Shown: positions 29,609-39,063, counted from the stretch's first letter. The stretch: DNA of 55,599 nt from an uncultured Clostridia bacterium (GCA_947589215.1 CANQCL010000013.1:1-55599); one strand, 5' to 3'. The notes: a model not told the origin generated them from the letters alone. Translations and numbers: made by a program.

Positions 29609-32600
29609 ATGAAATTCAAAAGACTCTCAATATGTCTGCTGATTTCAATCGTTCTAACAATAAAAATTGCAACAGGCGGTACGGTTTCTGCTGCAGCAGA
29701 CATTAATAGTGTTGACACAATTATTTCCAATCAAATCATAAATACATCTAATCAGAATTTAGATTTTAAAAAGGGAAAGACTTTTATTAAGGGCAAATTT
29801 CGCTATAAGATTATTTCTCTAAGCGGTCAAAAGGGTAATGTTTCTCTTATCGGTACGAAGTCCAAATCTATAAAAGCAGTCAAAATTCCAAAAACGGTAA
29901 TGAATAACGGTTATACGTTTAATATAACCGCAATTGGCAAAAAGGCTTTTATAAATTGTAAAAAATTAAAGTCGGTAACTGTAAACGCAGAAATAAAAAC
30001 AATCGGCAAAAAAGCATTTTATGGATGTAAGAAACTGAAGAAGATTAACTTTTACGGCAAGAAGCTAAAAAAAGTAGGCAAATATGCTTTTAAGAAAATT
30101 AATAATAATGCTGTTATAAGAGTGCCAAAAGACAAATTTGAAGAGTATAAAACATTGCTGGATAATAAAGTTCTAAAATCCACAGTTAGAATTGTAACTT
30201 TACATACACATGAATATAAAGTTCTGCATATACTTGTTGCGGCAGATTGTACAACTCAAGGTCAGCAGATTGTAAAATGTTCGTGCGGTGCTGTAAAGCT
30301 GTGTGAAATACCTGCGCTTGGTCACGACTATTCAGCAAATTTAATAGTCGACAGCGTTGCGACCTGTAATACTGAAGGCTCAATGTCCAAACATTGCAGC
30401 CGCTGTGGTTCTAAAGCTTATGTAACTGTAATTGACAGGTTTGGTCATTACTTTACCAATTACGTTTATAATAATGATGCGTCTTGTACTGGAGACGGAA
30501 CAGAAACTGCAAAATGCGGGTACTGTAATGAGATCAAAACTCGTGTAAAGACTGGTTCTGCACTGGGGCACGATTTTTCAGATGAATTTACTACTGATAT
30601 TGAGGCAACCTGTGAAACAGACGGCACTAAGTCAAAACACTGTATTCGCTGTAATGCTAAAACAGAAGTAACGAAAATAGATAAACTCGGTCATAGTTTT
30701 AATAATTATATATACAATGATGATGCAACTTGTGTTAAGGACGGAACAGAAACTGCAACGTGCAGTAGGTGCGGTAAAACAGATACCCGAATAAAAGCGG
30801 ATTCGGCACTGGGACATAGCTTTTGCGATTACGTTTACAATGACGACGCAACTTGTACGGAAGACGGTACAGAAACAGGAAAGTGTGTTCGATGCAATGT
30901 TACTGACATACGTACAAAGACAGGTTCTGCACTGGGGCACAATTTTTCAGATGAATTTACTAATGATATTGAAGCGACCTGTGAAACAAACGGCACTAAA
31001 TCAAAGCACTGCGTTCGCTGTGATATGAGGGAAGAAATAACGGTAATTCAAAAGCTGGGCCATGATTTTAGCAATTATTCTTATGACAATAATGCAACCT
31101 GCACAGAGAATGGAACAGAAACCGCAATGTGCAGTAAGTGCAATAAAAAAGATACCCGAATAAAGGCAGATTCAGCACTGGGACATAGCTATTCTAACTA
31201 CGTGTATAATGGTGATGCTACGTGTACGGAAGAAGGTACAGAAACAGGAAAGTGTATTCGATGCAATGTTACTGAAACACGTACGAAGACAGGTTCTGCA
31301 CTAGGGCATGATTTTTCAGACAAGTTTACTACCGATGTTGAGGCGACCTGTGAAACAGACGGCACTAAGTCAAAGCACTGCGTTCGCTGTGATTTGAAAA
31401 CAGAAATAACATTGATACCAAAGCTGGGTCATGAGTTCAGAAATTATTCATATAATGACGACGCAACTTGCGTAGCTGACGGAACTGAAACTGCAACGTG
31501 CAGTAGGTGCAGTGAAACAGATACCCGAACAAAGTTTGGCTCTGCTCTGGGATATGACGCGCATCGATTCGGAGAGTGGCAGATAATAGTTGAAGCCGGA
31601 TGTACAAGCTGGGGTACTATGGCTCGTACTTGTTCGATTTGCGGAGAGCAGGAGACGGAATCAACCCAACCGCTTGGTCATAGCCTTTCAGACTTTGTTT
31701 ATAATAACGATGCAACATGTACCAAAGACGGTACCGAAACAGCAAGCTGCATTAGATGTAATTATACAGATACTCACACAAAGACGGGCTCTGCGTTAGG
31801 CCATGATTATTCGGCAGAATTTATAGTTGATATTGAAGCAACTTGTACGACAAACGGCTCTAAGTCAAAACACTGCAAGCGATGCGGTGAAAAGACTGAT
31901 GTTACCAAAATAAGTAAGCTTGGTCATAATTTTAAAAATTACATTTTCAATAACGATGCAAAGTGTACAAAAGACGGCACCGAGACAGCAAGCTGCATTA
32001 GATGTAATTATACAGATACTCAAATTAAGGCGGGCTCAGCATTAGGTCATGATTATTCAGCAGGATTTATAGTTGATATTGAAGCAACTTGCACAACAAA
32101 CGGTTCTAAGTCAAAACACTGCAAGCGATGCGGTGAAAAGACTGATGTTACCAAAATAAGTAAGCTTGGTCACAATTTTGAAAATTATGTTTTCAATAAC
32201 GATGCAAAGTGTACAGAAGACGGCACTGAAACAGCAATATGCAGTCGGTGCGGTAAGTCAGATACTAGAATAAGCGAAGGCACTTCTCTTGGATATGATT
32301 CACATACTTTCGGAGAGTGGATGACGGCAGTTGAGGCAGGATGTACAAGCTGGGGTACTATGGCTCGTACTTGTTCGGTTTGCGGAGATCAGGAGACTGA
32401 GCTAGTTCAACCTCTTGGTCATAGCCTTTCTGAATTTGTTTATAATAACGATGCAACGTGTACAAAAAACGGTACTGAGACGGCAAAATGTATTAGATGT
32501 GATTATACAGATACGCATGAAATTGAAGGTTCGGCATTTGGACATAATATCGTAGTAAAGGGTAAGAAAAAGAAGGCTAGTTGTACTGAAATGGGCTATG

Positions 32601-33190
32601 CAACTTATTCTGTCTGCGAAAATGAGGGATGCACATATGCTTTATTTGAAGGTGTTACTGACGCAATGGGACATATATGGAGTGAAACTGATAATGCTTG
32701 TACAGTATGCGGAGTTACAGCACCTAAGGAGAATGAACATTGGCAGATAATCTATTATGCCGACCCAGAAATCTGTGAAGGAGAGTTTACAAGCAGCAGA
32801 TCCGCCGCTAATGAGGATGTGGAGGAGCTTGTAGATAAAAAGTATGTAATTTATAGCGCTTCAGGAGATGGCACTGTAAGTGTTACAGCGCCTGAACCAA
32901 AAATCGGATACAAGTTTACAGGCTGGAGCGATGGTGTTAAAGAGAAGACACGTACAGATTCGTGGAATAATATGGACAAAACAATAGAGGCAAACTACAC
33001 TTACGATTACAGTTCTCTGTATTCTGTTTTAGGTTACGATAATAGCAGTGAACAAGGCGGAGCTTTAAACGGCATTTCTTTGAAGAAACCTTATCTGATG
33101 AAGTTTATAAATTATGTTGATATATTAGGTTTGAGTGAAAAGAAGTACAACATACTTTTTCCAAATGACTTTGACCGCCGATGTTTTTAA
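29609..33190 (+). CDS. Secreted surface protein with LRR_5 cap and about 18 Cys-containing 41-residue repeats
   Basis: The 1193-residue protein has a signal peptide (about 1-31, ending VSAAAD), a BspA-like LRR segment (about 95-185, VTVNAEIKTIGKKAFYGCK) and, from residue 238 to 977, about 18 units averaging 41 residues. Each starts (L)GH and carries one Cys in the first half (ATC) and a CxxC or HCxRC pair in the second. Three unit types alternate. Near 1040-1130 a GYKFTGWSDGV segment resembles Listeria-Bacteroides repeat domains. There is no LPXTG or membrane anchor; the C-terminus (NDFDRRCF) looks abrupt. Likely an adhesin or surface-display protein; ligand unknown. Confidence 0.88.
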   Translation: MKFKRLSICLLISIVLTIKIATGGTVSAAADINSVDTIISNQIINTSNQNLDFKKGKTFIKGKFRYKIISLSGQKGNVSLIGTKSKSIKAVKIPKTVMNNGYTFNITAIGKKAFINCKKLKSVTVNAEIKTIGKKAFYGCKKLKKINFYGKKLKKVGKYAFKKINNNAVIRVPKDKFEEYKTLLDNKVLKSTVRIVTLHTHEYKVLHILVAADCTTQGQQIVKCSCGAVKLCEIPALGHDYSANLIVDSVATCNTEGSMSKHCSRCGSKAYVTVIDRFGHYFTNYVYNNDASCTGDGTETAKCGYCNEIKTRVKTGSALGHDFSDEFTTDIEATCETDGTKSKHCIRCNAKTEVTKIDKLGHSFNNYIYNDDATCVKDGTETATCSRCGKTDTRIKADSALGHSFCDYVYNDDATCTEDGTETGKCVRCNVTDIRTKTGSALGHNFSDEFTNDIEATCETNGTKSKHCVRCDMREEITVIQKLGHDFSNYSYDNNATCTENGTETAMCSKCNKKDTRIKADSALGHSYSNYVYNGDATCTEEGTETGKCIRCNVTETRTKTGSALGHDFSDKFTTDVEATCETDGTKSKHCVRCDLKTEITLIPKLGHEFRNYSYNDDATCVADGTETATCSRCSETDTRTKFGSALGYDAHRFGEWQIIVEAGCTSWGTMARTCSICGEQETESTQPLGHSLSDFVYNNDATCTKDGTETASCIRCNYTDTHTKTGSALGHDYSAEFIVDIEATCTTNGSKSKHCKRCGEKTDVTKISKLGHNFKNYIFNNDAKCTKDGTETASCIRCNYTDTQIKAGSALGHDYSAGFIVDIEATCTTNGSKSKHCKRCGEKTDVTKISKLGHNFENYVFNNDAKCTEDGTETAICSRCGKSDTRISEGTSLGYDSHTFGEWMTAVEAGCTSWGTMARTCSVCGDQETELVQPLGHSLSEFVYNNDATCTKNGTETAKCIRCDYTDTHEIEGSAFGHNIVVKGKKKKASCTEMGYATYSVCENEGCTYALFEGVTDAMGHIWSETDNACTVCGVTAPKENEHWQIIYYADPEICEGEFTSSRSAANEDVEELVDKKYVIYSASGDGTVSVTAPEPKIGYKFTGWSDGVKEKTRTDSWNNMDKTIEANYTYDYSSLYSVLGYDNSSEQGGALNGISLKKPYLMKFINYVDILGLSEKKYNILFPNDFDRRCF
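30320..32539 (+). repeat. Coding tandem repeats, about 123 bp each
   Basis: About 18 units begin at GGTCAC-like codons (Gly-His). The most alike are the pairs near 31800-32045 and 32046-32290, where an A-B double unit (about 246 bp) is repeated almost unchanged. They point to recent duplication and make the copy number likely to vary between strains. Confidence 0.85.
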
Positions 33191-33205
33191 GGAATAATTT
33201 TTTAG

Positions 33206-33237
33206 GCACATAGAGGTAAATTCTATGTGCTTTTTTA
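33206..33237 (+). terminator. Terminator of the Cys-repeat protein gene
   Basis: Stem GCACATAGA / TCTATGTGC, then TTTTTT. The same hairpin sequence ends the next surface gene at 37653-37684. Confidence 0.88.
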
Positions 33238-33270
33238 TATCTATAATAGTGTAAAAAATTAATCGTGTTA

Positions 33271-33299
33271 TTTACAAATAATAATAAAAATGTTATACT
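33271..33299 (+). promoter_or_regulatory. Promoter of the transglutaminase/Big2 surface protein
   Basis: TTTACA (33271-33276), 17-base spacer, TATACT (33294-33299). The roughly 95-base leader after it has an outer CGTCTG/CAGACG pairing and a second TTATACTAAAT copy at 33372, so it may be structured. Confidence 0.62.
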
Positions 33300-33402
33300 A
33301 AATATAGTATGATTCAAGAAAAACAGAAAGCGTCTGATTAATTGCAAATATGCCGAGTAAGCAGACGGGATTATACTAAATCAAAAGATAAGGAGAAAAA
33401 CA

Positions 33403-36400
33403 ATGGTAAGAATAAAAAGTATTTTTAAAAGACTGTTTTCTGCCGGCTTGGCATTTGCCATGATATTATCGGTAGTTATGCCAATACCTATGCCTGCCGC
33501 TTTTGCAGAAACGACTGATAACAGTTCTTCTACAGTAAAGGATCATACATATCGCTACTTTTACTATCAGTTAGAGCCTGCTGCAAAAGGCTTCTATGAC
33601 GCTATGTACAATGCGTATATTGATGGTACGTTACAAAAGGGCGGCGACTATGATCTTACGGGGAATGGCTGTGTTACAGAGGCGCAGTTAGCACTTTACA
33701 TAAGCGGCAATAGTCAATTGCTGTATGATTTCGGTGCGGCTAGGGATGCGTTTCAGTATGATTATCCTGATGTGTTTTGGGTCGATTTTTCGGCATTGTC
33801 TTTCCGTATCGGAAAAGATTCTAACAACAATTTAAAGGCATATCTGGGTATCGAACGTAAAGACACTTACTTTTTGCCCGGATTTACTGCGGAAAATATC
33901 TCTGAAAAAATAACAGAATATAATAAAAAGGCAGACGAACTGGCTAAGAATGCAAGCGAGGTTGAAGCCGGAGAGTATGAGAACCCTACCAAAGAAAGGG
34001 TAGAATACGTCCACGATACTATTGCAAAGAATATGATCTACAAGTACGAAGATCAAGTCTCAAGCGGAAACGCCAGAACTGCTTATGACAGCTTGATTAT
34101 CGGCGAGGGCGTATGCGAAGCTTATACTAGAGGCTTTAAGGCTGTTATGGATCGTCTTGGTATCCCAACTATATGTGTAACGGGAGTTTATAAGGTAAGC
34201 GACAGCTGTTCTGAACCGCATATTTGGAATTATGTACAGGCAGACGGTCAGTGGTATGCGGTAGATGTAACTATGGACGATCCGACAGGTAAAAGACACG
34301 AGTGGCTGAATAAAAACAGCGGACACGAAACCAGAGAATACTGTTTAGTGGGCTCTATGGTGATGATGAATGACCATATTGCAAGCGGAATTATGTCTCC
34401 TGCAAACTTTGAGTTTTCATATCCGAACCTAGCAACAGATCCGCTGCGAGGTGAAGTGTATTACAACGACGGGAACTTCAAGGTTAGGCACTTTGAGGAT
34501 AACTTTGTTGAAGGTAATGACGGCAACGTTGAATCGGGTACGGTGATGGTTTCATACAATGGCAAGAACTATACCGAGAATAAAGCGGACGGTATCTACA
34601 TACTTGCACGGTTCGGATATATGGAAAATGGCGAATGGAAATTTGAAAATTGGGGGTATATTGAACCGTCAGTTTACGGAGTGCCTATTGAAGACGAGAC
34701 GTATGTTGATGATGAATTGGGACATTATATGATGTTCTATATGCCTCATTTGGAGATGGTGCAGTTTGCAGCTACAACTATGCCGCCTCCATATGGAGAC
34801 AATTTACAGGACATAGTTAAGACAGGAGCTTACTATCAAGGAAACCCGTCTCTTTTATCTGAAAAAACGCGGGAAATACAGAATTTATGGTATTCAGGAT
34901 ATAAGAAACCGCCTTATATTGCAACTGCTTCTCCTATGCCGGGTACTATGACTATCGGCAGAGAGTATCATGTAAAGGTTACATATGATCAGAAACTTAT
35001 AGAAACTGAGGATAAAAGCGACGAAGTTGGAATCAAACTGTTGTATACTGACGTTTATGACGGCAGTGACGCTAGTATGACTGCTGAAAAGTACGCTGTT
35101 CTTAAAAACTTTAAATGGGATAAAAACTGTACAGTGGAGTTTGATTTTACGCCTAGTGCTAAGTATGCTGATATCGGGGTGATTTATGATCTGCAGGTGA
35201 CTGGTCTTATAGGCGATATTTCCGGCAGTGAGCCTATGCATATCAATTACATAGCCGGAAACACTGAATCAGCATGTGCATACCGCTCACAGGGATATTA
35301 TTGGAATGTATTCGGAAAGCCTCATCTTATTGACAATTCAGATATTGATACTACAGGTTGGCAGGGTGTTGATATGCAGACGGGTGAATCGCAAAACAAT
35401 ATTACTATACCGGAAGAGATCTCTCACCGTCTTATGCTTGTAACAGAGAACGCTTCGCCGCTTGATGAACAGAAACTCCTTAAAGAGTTGACACAAGGCG
35501 ATGACATTAACATAGACTCTGGTGATATAAAGAAAAGCGAGACATACAATATAAAGCTGACATTGTGCAAGGCACAGGTTCTTAAGACAGGTCAGGGCGT
35601 TCGTGTATCTGTGGGATTCCCTGCCGGATATTCATATGATAGTTTGAGCGAGGGAACGACATTCAAGGTTTATCACTATAAGATGGACGACAAGGGCAAC
35701 TGCATAGGTGTTGAAGAAATACCTGTAGTTATCACTAAAAACGGACTTATTCTCACTATTAATTCGTTCTCGCCGTTTACTATTGCCGCTGTGGACAGCT
35801 CTAAAGTTGAAACTGACAACAGCAAATCCGTCGTTATTGAAACAAGTGAAGGCGGTTATGTTGAGGATACCTCACACAAGAAGCTGCAAGGCGTTGACGG
35901 CATTTTAGCCGTTAAAAGCGGCTCACAGAGCGTAACAGTAAAAGCAAATTCAGGTATGGAGATTGAATCCATAACTCTTGGCGATAAGAGTGTGAATGTA
36001 ACCGATAAACATTCTCAGGAGGTTGTGCTTGACTACTCATCTTTGGGAGATAATGCAACTCAGTTTTATGTTTCATTCATAAATGAGAAGTCAGAGGAGC
36101 TTAATGCAGAGCATAAGATAAGTACCAACATTGAAATTCTTCCAACTTCTATCATAATGGAGGATACCAATGTAGTTGTAAATCCGGGAAATACTCTTTC
36201 TATTTCTCCAAAAGTAACAGAGCTAAACGGTACTACAAGTTATCAGTGGTACAAAGACGGACAAAAGCTGAACGGGGAAACCAATAAGACTCTTTCAAAG
36301 AGCAATATGCAGGAAAGCGACTCGGGTGAGTACACTTTAGAAGCAACCACTATAGATAATGGCAATACAGTTACAGCTAAGAGCGAGACAGTGAATGTAT

Positions 36401-37575
36401 ATGTAGGAACTTTAACAGTAACACTGGAAAGCGCAAAGTCAATGAAGCATCACGAAACTGCACAGCTTACAGCGTCTGTGTCGCCGGTAAATAAAAATGT
36501 TGAGTGGAAGTCGGATGCGGAGGATATTGTGAGCGTTGATCAAGCCGGCAGAATCGTTGCCGAAAATGTGGGAACCGCTAATATCACCGCTTCTGTAGAC
36601 GGAGTTGAAGCAAAGTGTTTGGTAACTGTCAGCAAGCTGGGTATTGAAAAAGTAACCATTAATTCGGAGACGGAACCAGTTAAACTGGCAGAGCAGGAAA
36701 GTCAGATGCTTTCTGTGACAATTGCACCGTACAATGCAACAAATACTGATGTTGTATGGTCATCGAAAAATGAAACTATTGCCACTGTTGAGGGCGGACG
36801 TGTTACAGGAATGAGCGAGGGTAAAACTAAAATTCACGCCGTTGCAGATGGAGTAGATGCATCTATTGATGTAATTGTGGGACCGCTAATAGAAGCGGAA
36901 AGCATTACACTTGATAAAAATTCACTTAGTCTTGAGCAAGGCTCAACCTATACGCTTAAAGCGACAGTGCTTCCTGAGAATACTACTAATAAAACGATTA
37001 TATGGAAGTCAAGCGATCCGAGCGTGGCAAGCATTGCAGCAAACGGTATGGTGACGGCGCTAAAAGAAGGTACGGCAGTAATTACTGTTTCATGCGGTAA
37101 GGTAACTGCGGATTGTAAGGTCACCGTTACTGCAAAACATTCTCAAAATAACGAACAGCCTTCAGGCAGTACCGTTAAAACAGATAAAACAAATACGCCT
37201 ACGGTTTCGCCTGCAACAAGAAGCAAAACACAGGTTGAAAAAGATAAGCAAAAAGCTAAAAATGCAGTAAAGAACGCAAAAATTGCAAAGCTTAAAGTTA
37301 ATAGTAATGCAAAGAAAAAGATTTCTGTAAGCTGGAAGAAAATCAGCGGTGTAAAGGGTTATCAGGTACAGGTGTCTGCTAAGAAAAACTTTAATAAATT
37401 TGCTTTGAATAAGTTTACTCCAAAGAAGAAAATAACGCTCAAGGGTTCAAAAATCAAGAGCGGAAAAACTTATTATGTAAGAGTAAGGGCTTATTCTCAA
37501 TACAAGAATGTTAAAAATGTCGCTAAGAAGACTTACGGCAAGTGGAGTAAAAAGCTCAAAGTAAAAGTAAAATAG
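33403..37575 (+). CDS. Large secreted protein: transglutaminase-like, Big2 and Fn3-like domains
   Basis: The 1390-residue protein has a signal peptide (1-36, ending AAFAET). A transglutaminase-like domain (about 190-320) has an intact triad: Cys238 in GEGVCEAY, His273 in EPHIWNY and Asp288 in AVDVTMDDP. Middle regions are unassigned up to about 790, then an Ig-like segment (about 905-1005, YQWYKDGQKLNGET) and three Big2 repeats (about 1005-1240; VWSSKNETIATVEGGRVTGM is typical). A basic Fn3-like domain (about 1290-1390, SWKKISGVKGYQVQVS, YYVRVRAY) closes it. No LPXTG; the basic C-terminal domain may bind the wall electrostatically. GGAGA precedes the ATG. Confidence 0.88.
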   Translation: MVRIKSIFKRLFSAGLAFAMILSVVMPIPMPAAFAETTDNSSSTVKDHTYRYFYYQLEPAAKGFYDAMYNAYIDGTLQKGGDYDLTGNGCVTEAQLALYISGNSQLLYDFGAARDAFQYDYPDVFWVDFSALSFRIGKDSNNNLKAYLGIERKDTYFLPGFTAENISEKITEYNKKADELAKNASEVEAGEYENPTKERVEYVHDTIAKNMIYKYEDQVSSGNARTAYDSLIIGEGVCEAYTRGFKAVMDRLGIPTICVTGVYKVSDSCSEPHIWNYVQADGQWYAVDVTMDDPTGKRHEWLNKNSGHETREYCLVGSMVMMNDHIASGIMSPANFEFSYPNLATDPLRGEVYYNDGNFKVRHFEDNFVEGNDGNVESGTVMVSYNGKNYTENKADGIYILARFGYMENGEWKFENWGYIEPSVYGVPIEDETYVDDELGHYMMFYMPHLEMVQFAATTMPPPYGDNLQDIVKTGAYYQGNPSLLSEKTREIQNLWYSGYKKPPYIATASPMPGTMTIGREYHVKVTYDQKLIETEDKSDEVGIKLLYTDVYDGSDASMTAEKYAVLKNFKWDKNCTVEFDFTPSAKYADIGVIYDLQVTGLIGDISGSEPMHINYIAGNTESACAYRSQGYYWNVFGKPHLIDNSDIDTTGWQGVDMQTGESQNNITIPEEISHRLMLVTENASPLDEQKLLKELTQGDDINIDSGDIKKSETYNIKLTLCKAQVLKTGQGVRVSVGFPAGYSYDSLSEGTTFKVYHYKMDDKGNCIGVEEIPVVITKNGLILTINSFSPFTIAAVDSSKVETDNSKSVVIETSEGGYVEDTSHKKLQGVDGILAVKSGSQSVTVKANSGMEIESITLGDKSVNVTDKHSQEVVLDYSSLGDNATQFYVSFINEKSEELNAEHKISTNIEILPTSIIMEDTNVVVNPGNTLSISPKVTELNGTTSYQWYKDGQKLNGETNKTLSKSNMQESDSGEYTLEATTIDNGNTVTAKSETVNVYVGTLTVTLESAKSMKHHETAQLTASVSPVNKNVEWKSDAEDIVSVDQAGRIVAENVGTANITASVDGVEAKCLVTVSKLGIEKVTINSETEPVKLAEQESQMLSVTIAPYNATNTDVVWSSKNETIATVEGGRVTGMSEGKTKIHAVADGVDASIDVIVGPLIEAESITLDKNSLSLEQGSTYTLKATVLPENTTNKTIIWKSSDPSVASIAANGMVTALKEGTAVITVSCGKVTADCKVTVTAKHSQNNEQPSGSTVKTDKTNTPTVSPATRSKTQVEKDKQKAKNAVKNAKIAKLKVNSNAKKKISVSWKKISGVKGYQVQVSAKKNFNKFALNKFTPKKKITLKGSKIKSGKTYYVRVRAYSQYKNVKNVAKKTYGKWSKKLKVKVK

Positions 37576-37652
37576 GCAGCGGCTTTATAAGCATAACCGT
37601 CTTATTAGTTTGAGGTATTAACTCAAACTTAGTAAATTTCATATAAGAAATT

Positions 37653-37684
37653 AAGGCACATAGAAATAAAGTTCTATGTGCCTT
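37653..37684. terminator. Terminator after the transglutaminase/Big2 gene
   Basis: Stem AAGGCACATAGAA / TTCTATGTGCCTT (13 pairs), nearly the same sequence as the hairpin at 33206. The T run on the right is poor; it may also stop apbE transcription from the other side. Confidence 0.78.
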
Positions 37685-37715
37685 ATAAAATATCAAGTTT
37701 TTAATTTGAATTTTC

Positions 37716-38756
37716 TTATTTAGCAGTAATGACGTTAATTTTCATATTTTTATGGTCGCTGTCGATAGTAAATTTGCTTTTTATTTCCTCTGTAATATGG
37801 ATTTCTCCGTCGTCTGTTATAAGGATCATATCAAAATCCTGATACTGCCGCCAATAATCGACTGCTTTGTCTAGACCCATTACAAAAAGTGAGGTAGAGA
37901 GCGCATCGCATAGCCTGCCCTCTTTTGCAATAATTGTGACTGACTGCAAGTCGTTTTCAACAGGATGACCAGTGGTTGGATCTATAATGTGTCCGTATTT
38001 TTTTCCGTCCCTGTCAGTGAAATACCGTTCATAGTTTCCCGAAGTTACAACTGCAATATCTGAAACACTCAATACTCCGACATTTCCTGAACCTTCAGGG
38101 TCTTTCACGCCTAGTTTCCAATCGCTGCCGTCAGGCTTGGCACCTATAGTTTTGATGTTCCCTCCCAAATCAAGCAAAGCGGAACTGACGCCGTTGTCTT
38201 GTAAGAATTCTGTGGCTATATCGCTCGCATAGCCCTTCCCCAAAGAGCCGAAATCAATCATCATCTCGGGCTTAAGCTGCACGCTTTTTTCACTTAGACT
38301 GACTTTTTTATAATCAACTTTCTTTAAAAGATTTTTGATTTCTCTGTCATTAGGAATTCGATATTGCTCTGTTGTAAAACCCCACGCACTCAAAACAGGA
38401 TAAATTGTAGGTTCCAGAGCGCCGCTTGTCTTTTCTGAAATATCAAGCGCAAATGTCAGCAGTTCTGACGTTTCTTCGCTAACTTCTGTTGGCTTTCCGT
38501 TGCTGTGGTTGACCGCATAAATTTCACTACTCTTATCAGTAACAGACCACATACCTTCAAGACGTTTGATTTGGTCTTTTGCTTGTTGTAGTATCTTATC
38601 TGCATTGCCGCCATAGGCAGTAATGCTCATATAAGTATCCATTGCAAAAAAATCAGTGCTTGATTTATTTGCATCATTATTGAAATTGTAACACGCACTT
38701 GTTAAGAGCATAGAGAAAAATATCAAAGCTATTGCGATTATTTTTTTCATTCTCAT
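37716..38756 (-). CDS. apbE: FAD:protein FMN transferase, lipoprotein
   Basis: The 346-residue protein has a lipobox LLTSAC (Cys about 22) after a basic and hydrophobic leader, so it is tethered outside the membrane. ApbE motifs present are MDTYMSITAYG, DFGSLGKGYASD, LLDLGGNI, HIIDPTTGHP and the metal site CDALSTSLFVMG. The enzyme attaches FMN to Thr or Ser of target proteins such as RnfG/NqrC or FMN_bind proteins in extracellular electron transfer. No such target is next to it. It is divergent from the leader and gene at 38842-39876. Confidence 0.93.
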   Translation of the reverse strand: MRMKKIIAIALIFFSMLLTSACYNFNNDANKSSTDFFAMDTYMSITAYGGNADKILQQAKDQIKRLEGMWSVTDKSSEIYAVNHSNGKPTEVSEETSELLTFALDISEKTSGALEPTIYPVLSAWGFTTEQYRIPNDREIKNLLKKVDYKKVSLSEKSVQLKPEMMIDFGSLGKGYASDIATEFLQDNGVSSALLDLGGNIKTIGAKPDGSDWKLGVKDPEGSGNVGVLSVSDIAVVTSGNYERYFTDRDGKKYGHIIDPTTGHPVENDLQSVTIIAKEGRLCDALSTSLFVMGLDKAVDYWRQYQDFDMILITDDGEIHITEEIKSKFTIDSDHKNMKINVITAK

Positions 38757-38841
38757 TTCTCGTCTTTCAAAAATTTAATCTATTTATATTTTATTTGGGT
38801 ATGAATATATTGTCAAGTCATAAATAAAAAAGCAAAAACCC

Positions 38842-38870
38842 TTGACTTTTTTGCCAAAAGATGTTATTGT
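38842..38870 (+). promoter_or_regulatory. Promoter of poly-G leader 1
   Basis: TTGACT (38842-38847), 17-base spacer, TATTGT (38865-38870). It aligns with the promoter of leader 2 (54670-54698): both begin AAAAACCC and share ATGTTA before the -10 box. Confidence 0.65.
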
Positions 38871-38892
38871 ATTCTTGTTTGGAGGAATATTT

Positions 38893-39009
38893 ATGTGCAG
38901 AACAGTTAATGTAATAAAATGTAAACGGGGGGGGGGCTTAAAAGCCTGACTTTTATTTGTTATGCACAAAATAATTCTCTGAAATCTAATATTGAATATA
39001 AGGCGTAGT
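38893..39009 (+). CDS. 38-residue leader peptide 1, read through a 10-G run
   Basis: ATG 38893 has GGAGG nine bases upstream. The frame encodes MCRTVNVIKCKR, three Gly from the G run, then LKSLTFICYAQNNS and a Lys/Glu-containing end, stopping at TAG 39007-39009. Leader 2 is also 38 codons, begins Met-Cys, crosses an 11-G run, and shares TFI-x-C/Y-AQN. With 9 G the frame meets TAA four codons after the run begins; with 11 G it stops at a TAA at about 38973. The present 10 G gives the full frame. TAG lies inside the 5' arm of the following terminator. Confidence 0.7.
38927..38936 (+). repeat. Poly-G tract, 10 bases, inside leader 1
   Basis: Ten G in AT-rich DNA, within the leader reading frame. 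Runs this long are prone to slippage during replication. Confidence 0.9.
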
Positions 39010-39036
39010 ATGCATAGGCGTACTGCGTTTTTTATT
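39001..39036 (+). terminator. Attenuator terminator of leader 1
   Basis: Stem CGTAGTATGC (39005-39014) with GCGTACTGCG (39019-39028), two G-T pairs, loop ATAG, then TTTTTT. The leader stop codon occupies pairs 3-5 of the 5' arm. A ribosome at that stop would prevent the stem from forming. Confidence 0.82.
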
Positions 39037-39063
39037 ATTTAATTATATTTTGGGAGGTCTATT

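Noticed and set aside
30320-32539. CRISPR-like or other DNA repeat array
   Set aside because: The 123-bp periodicity is within one open reading frame and follows protein units; no short identical repeats with unique spacers.
33403-37575. Sortase (LPXTG) anchoring of the large surface proteins
   Set aside because: No LPXTG-like motif, hydrophobic segment and basic tail at any of the C-termini of the 29609, 33403 or 39064 products.
38784-38969. 61-codon minus-strand frame across poly-G leader 1
   Set aside because: It runs antisense through the promoter, the G run and the leader ORF and has no ribosome site.
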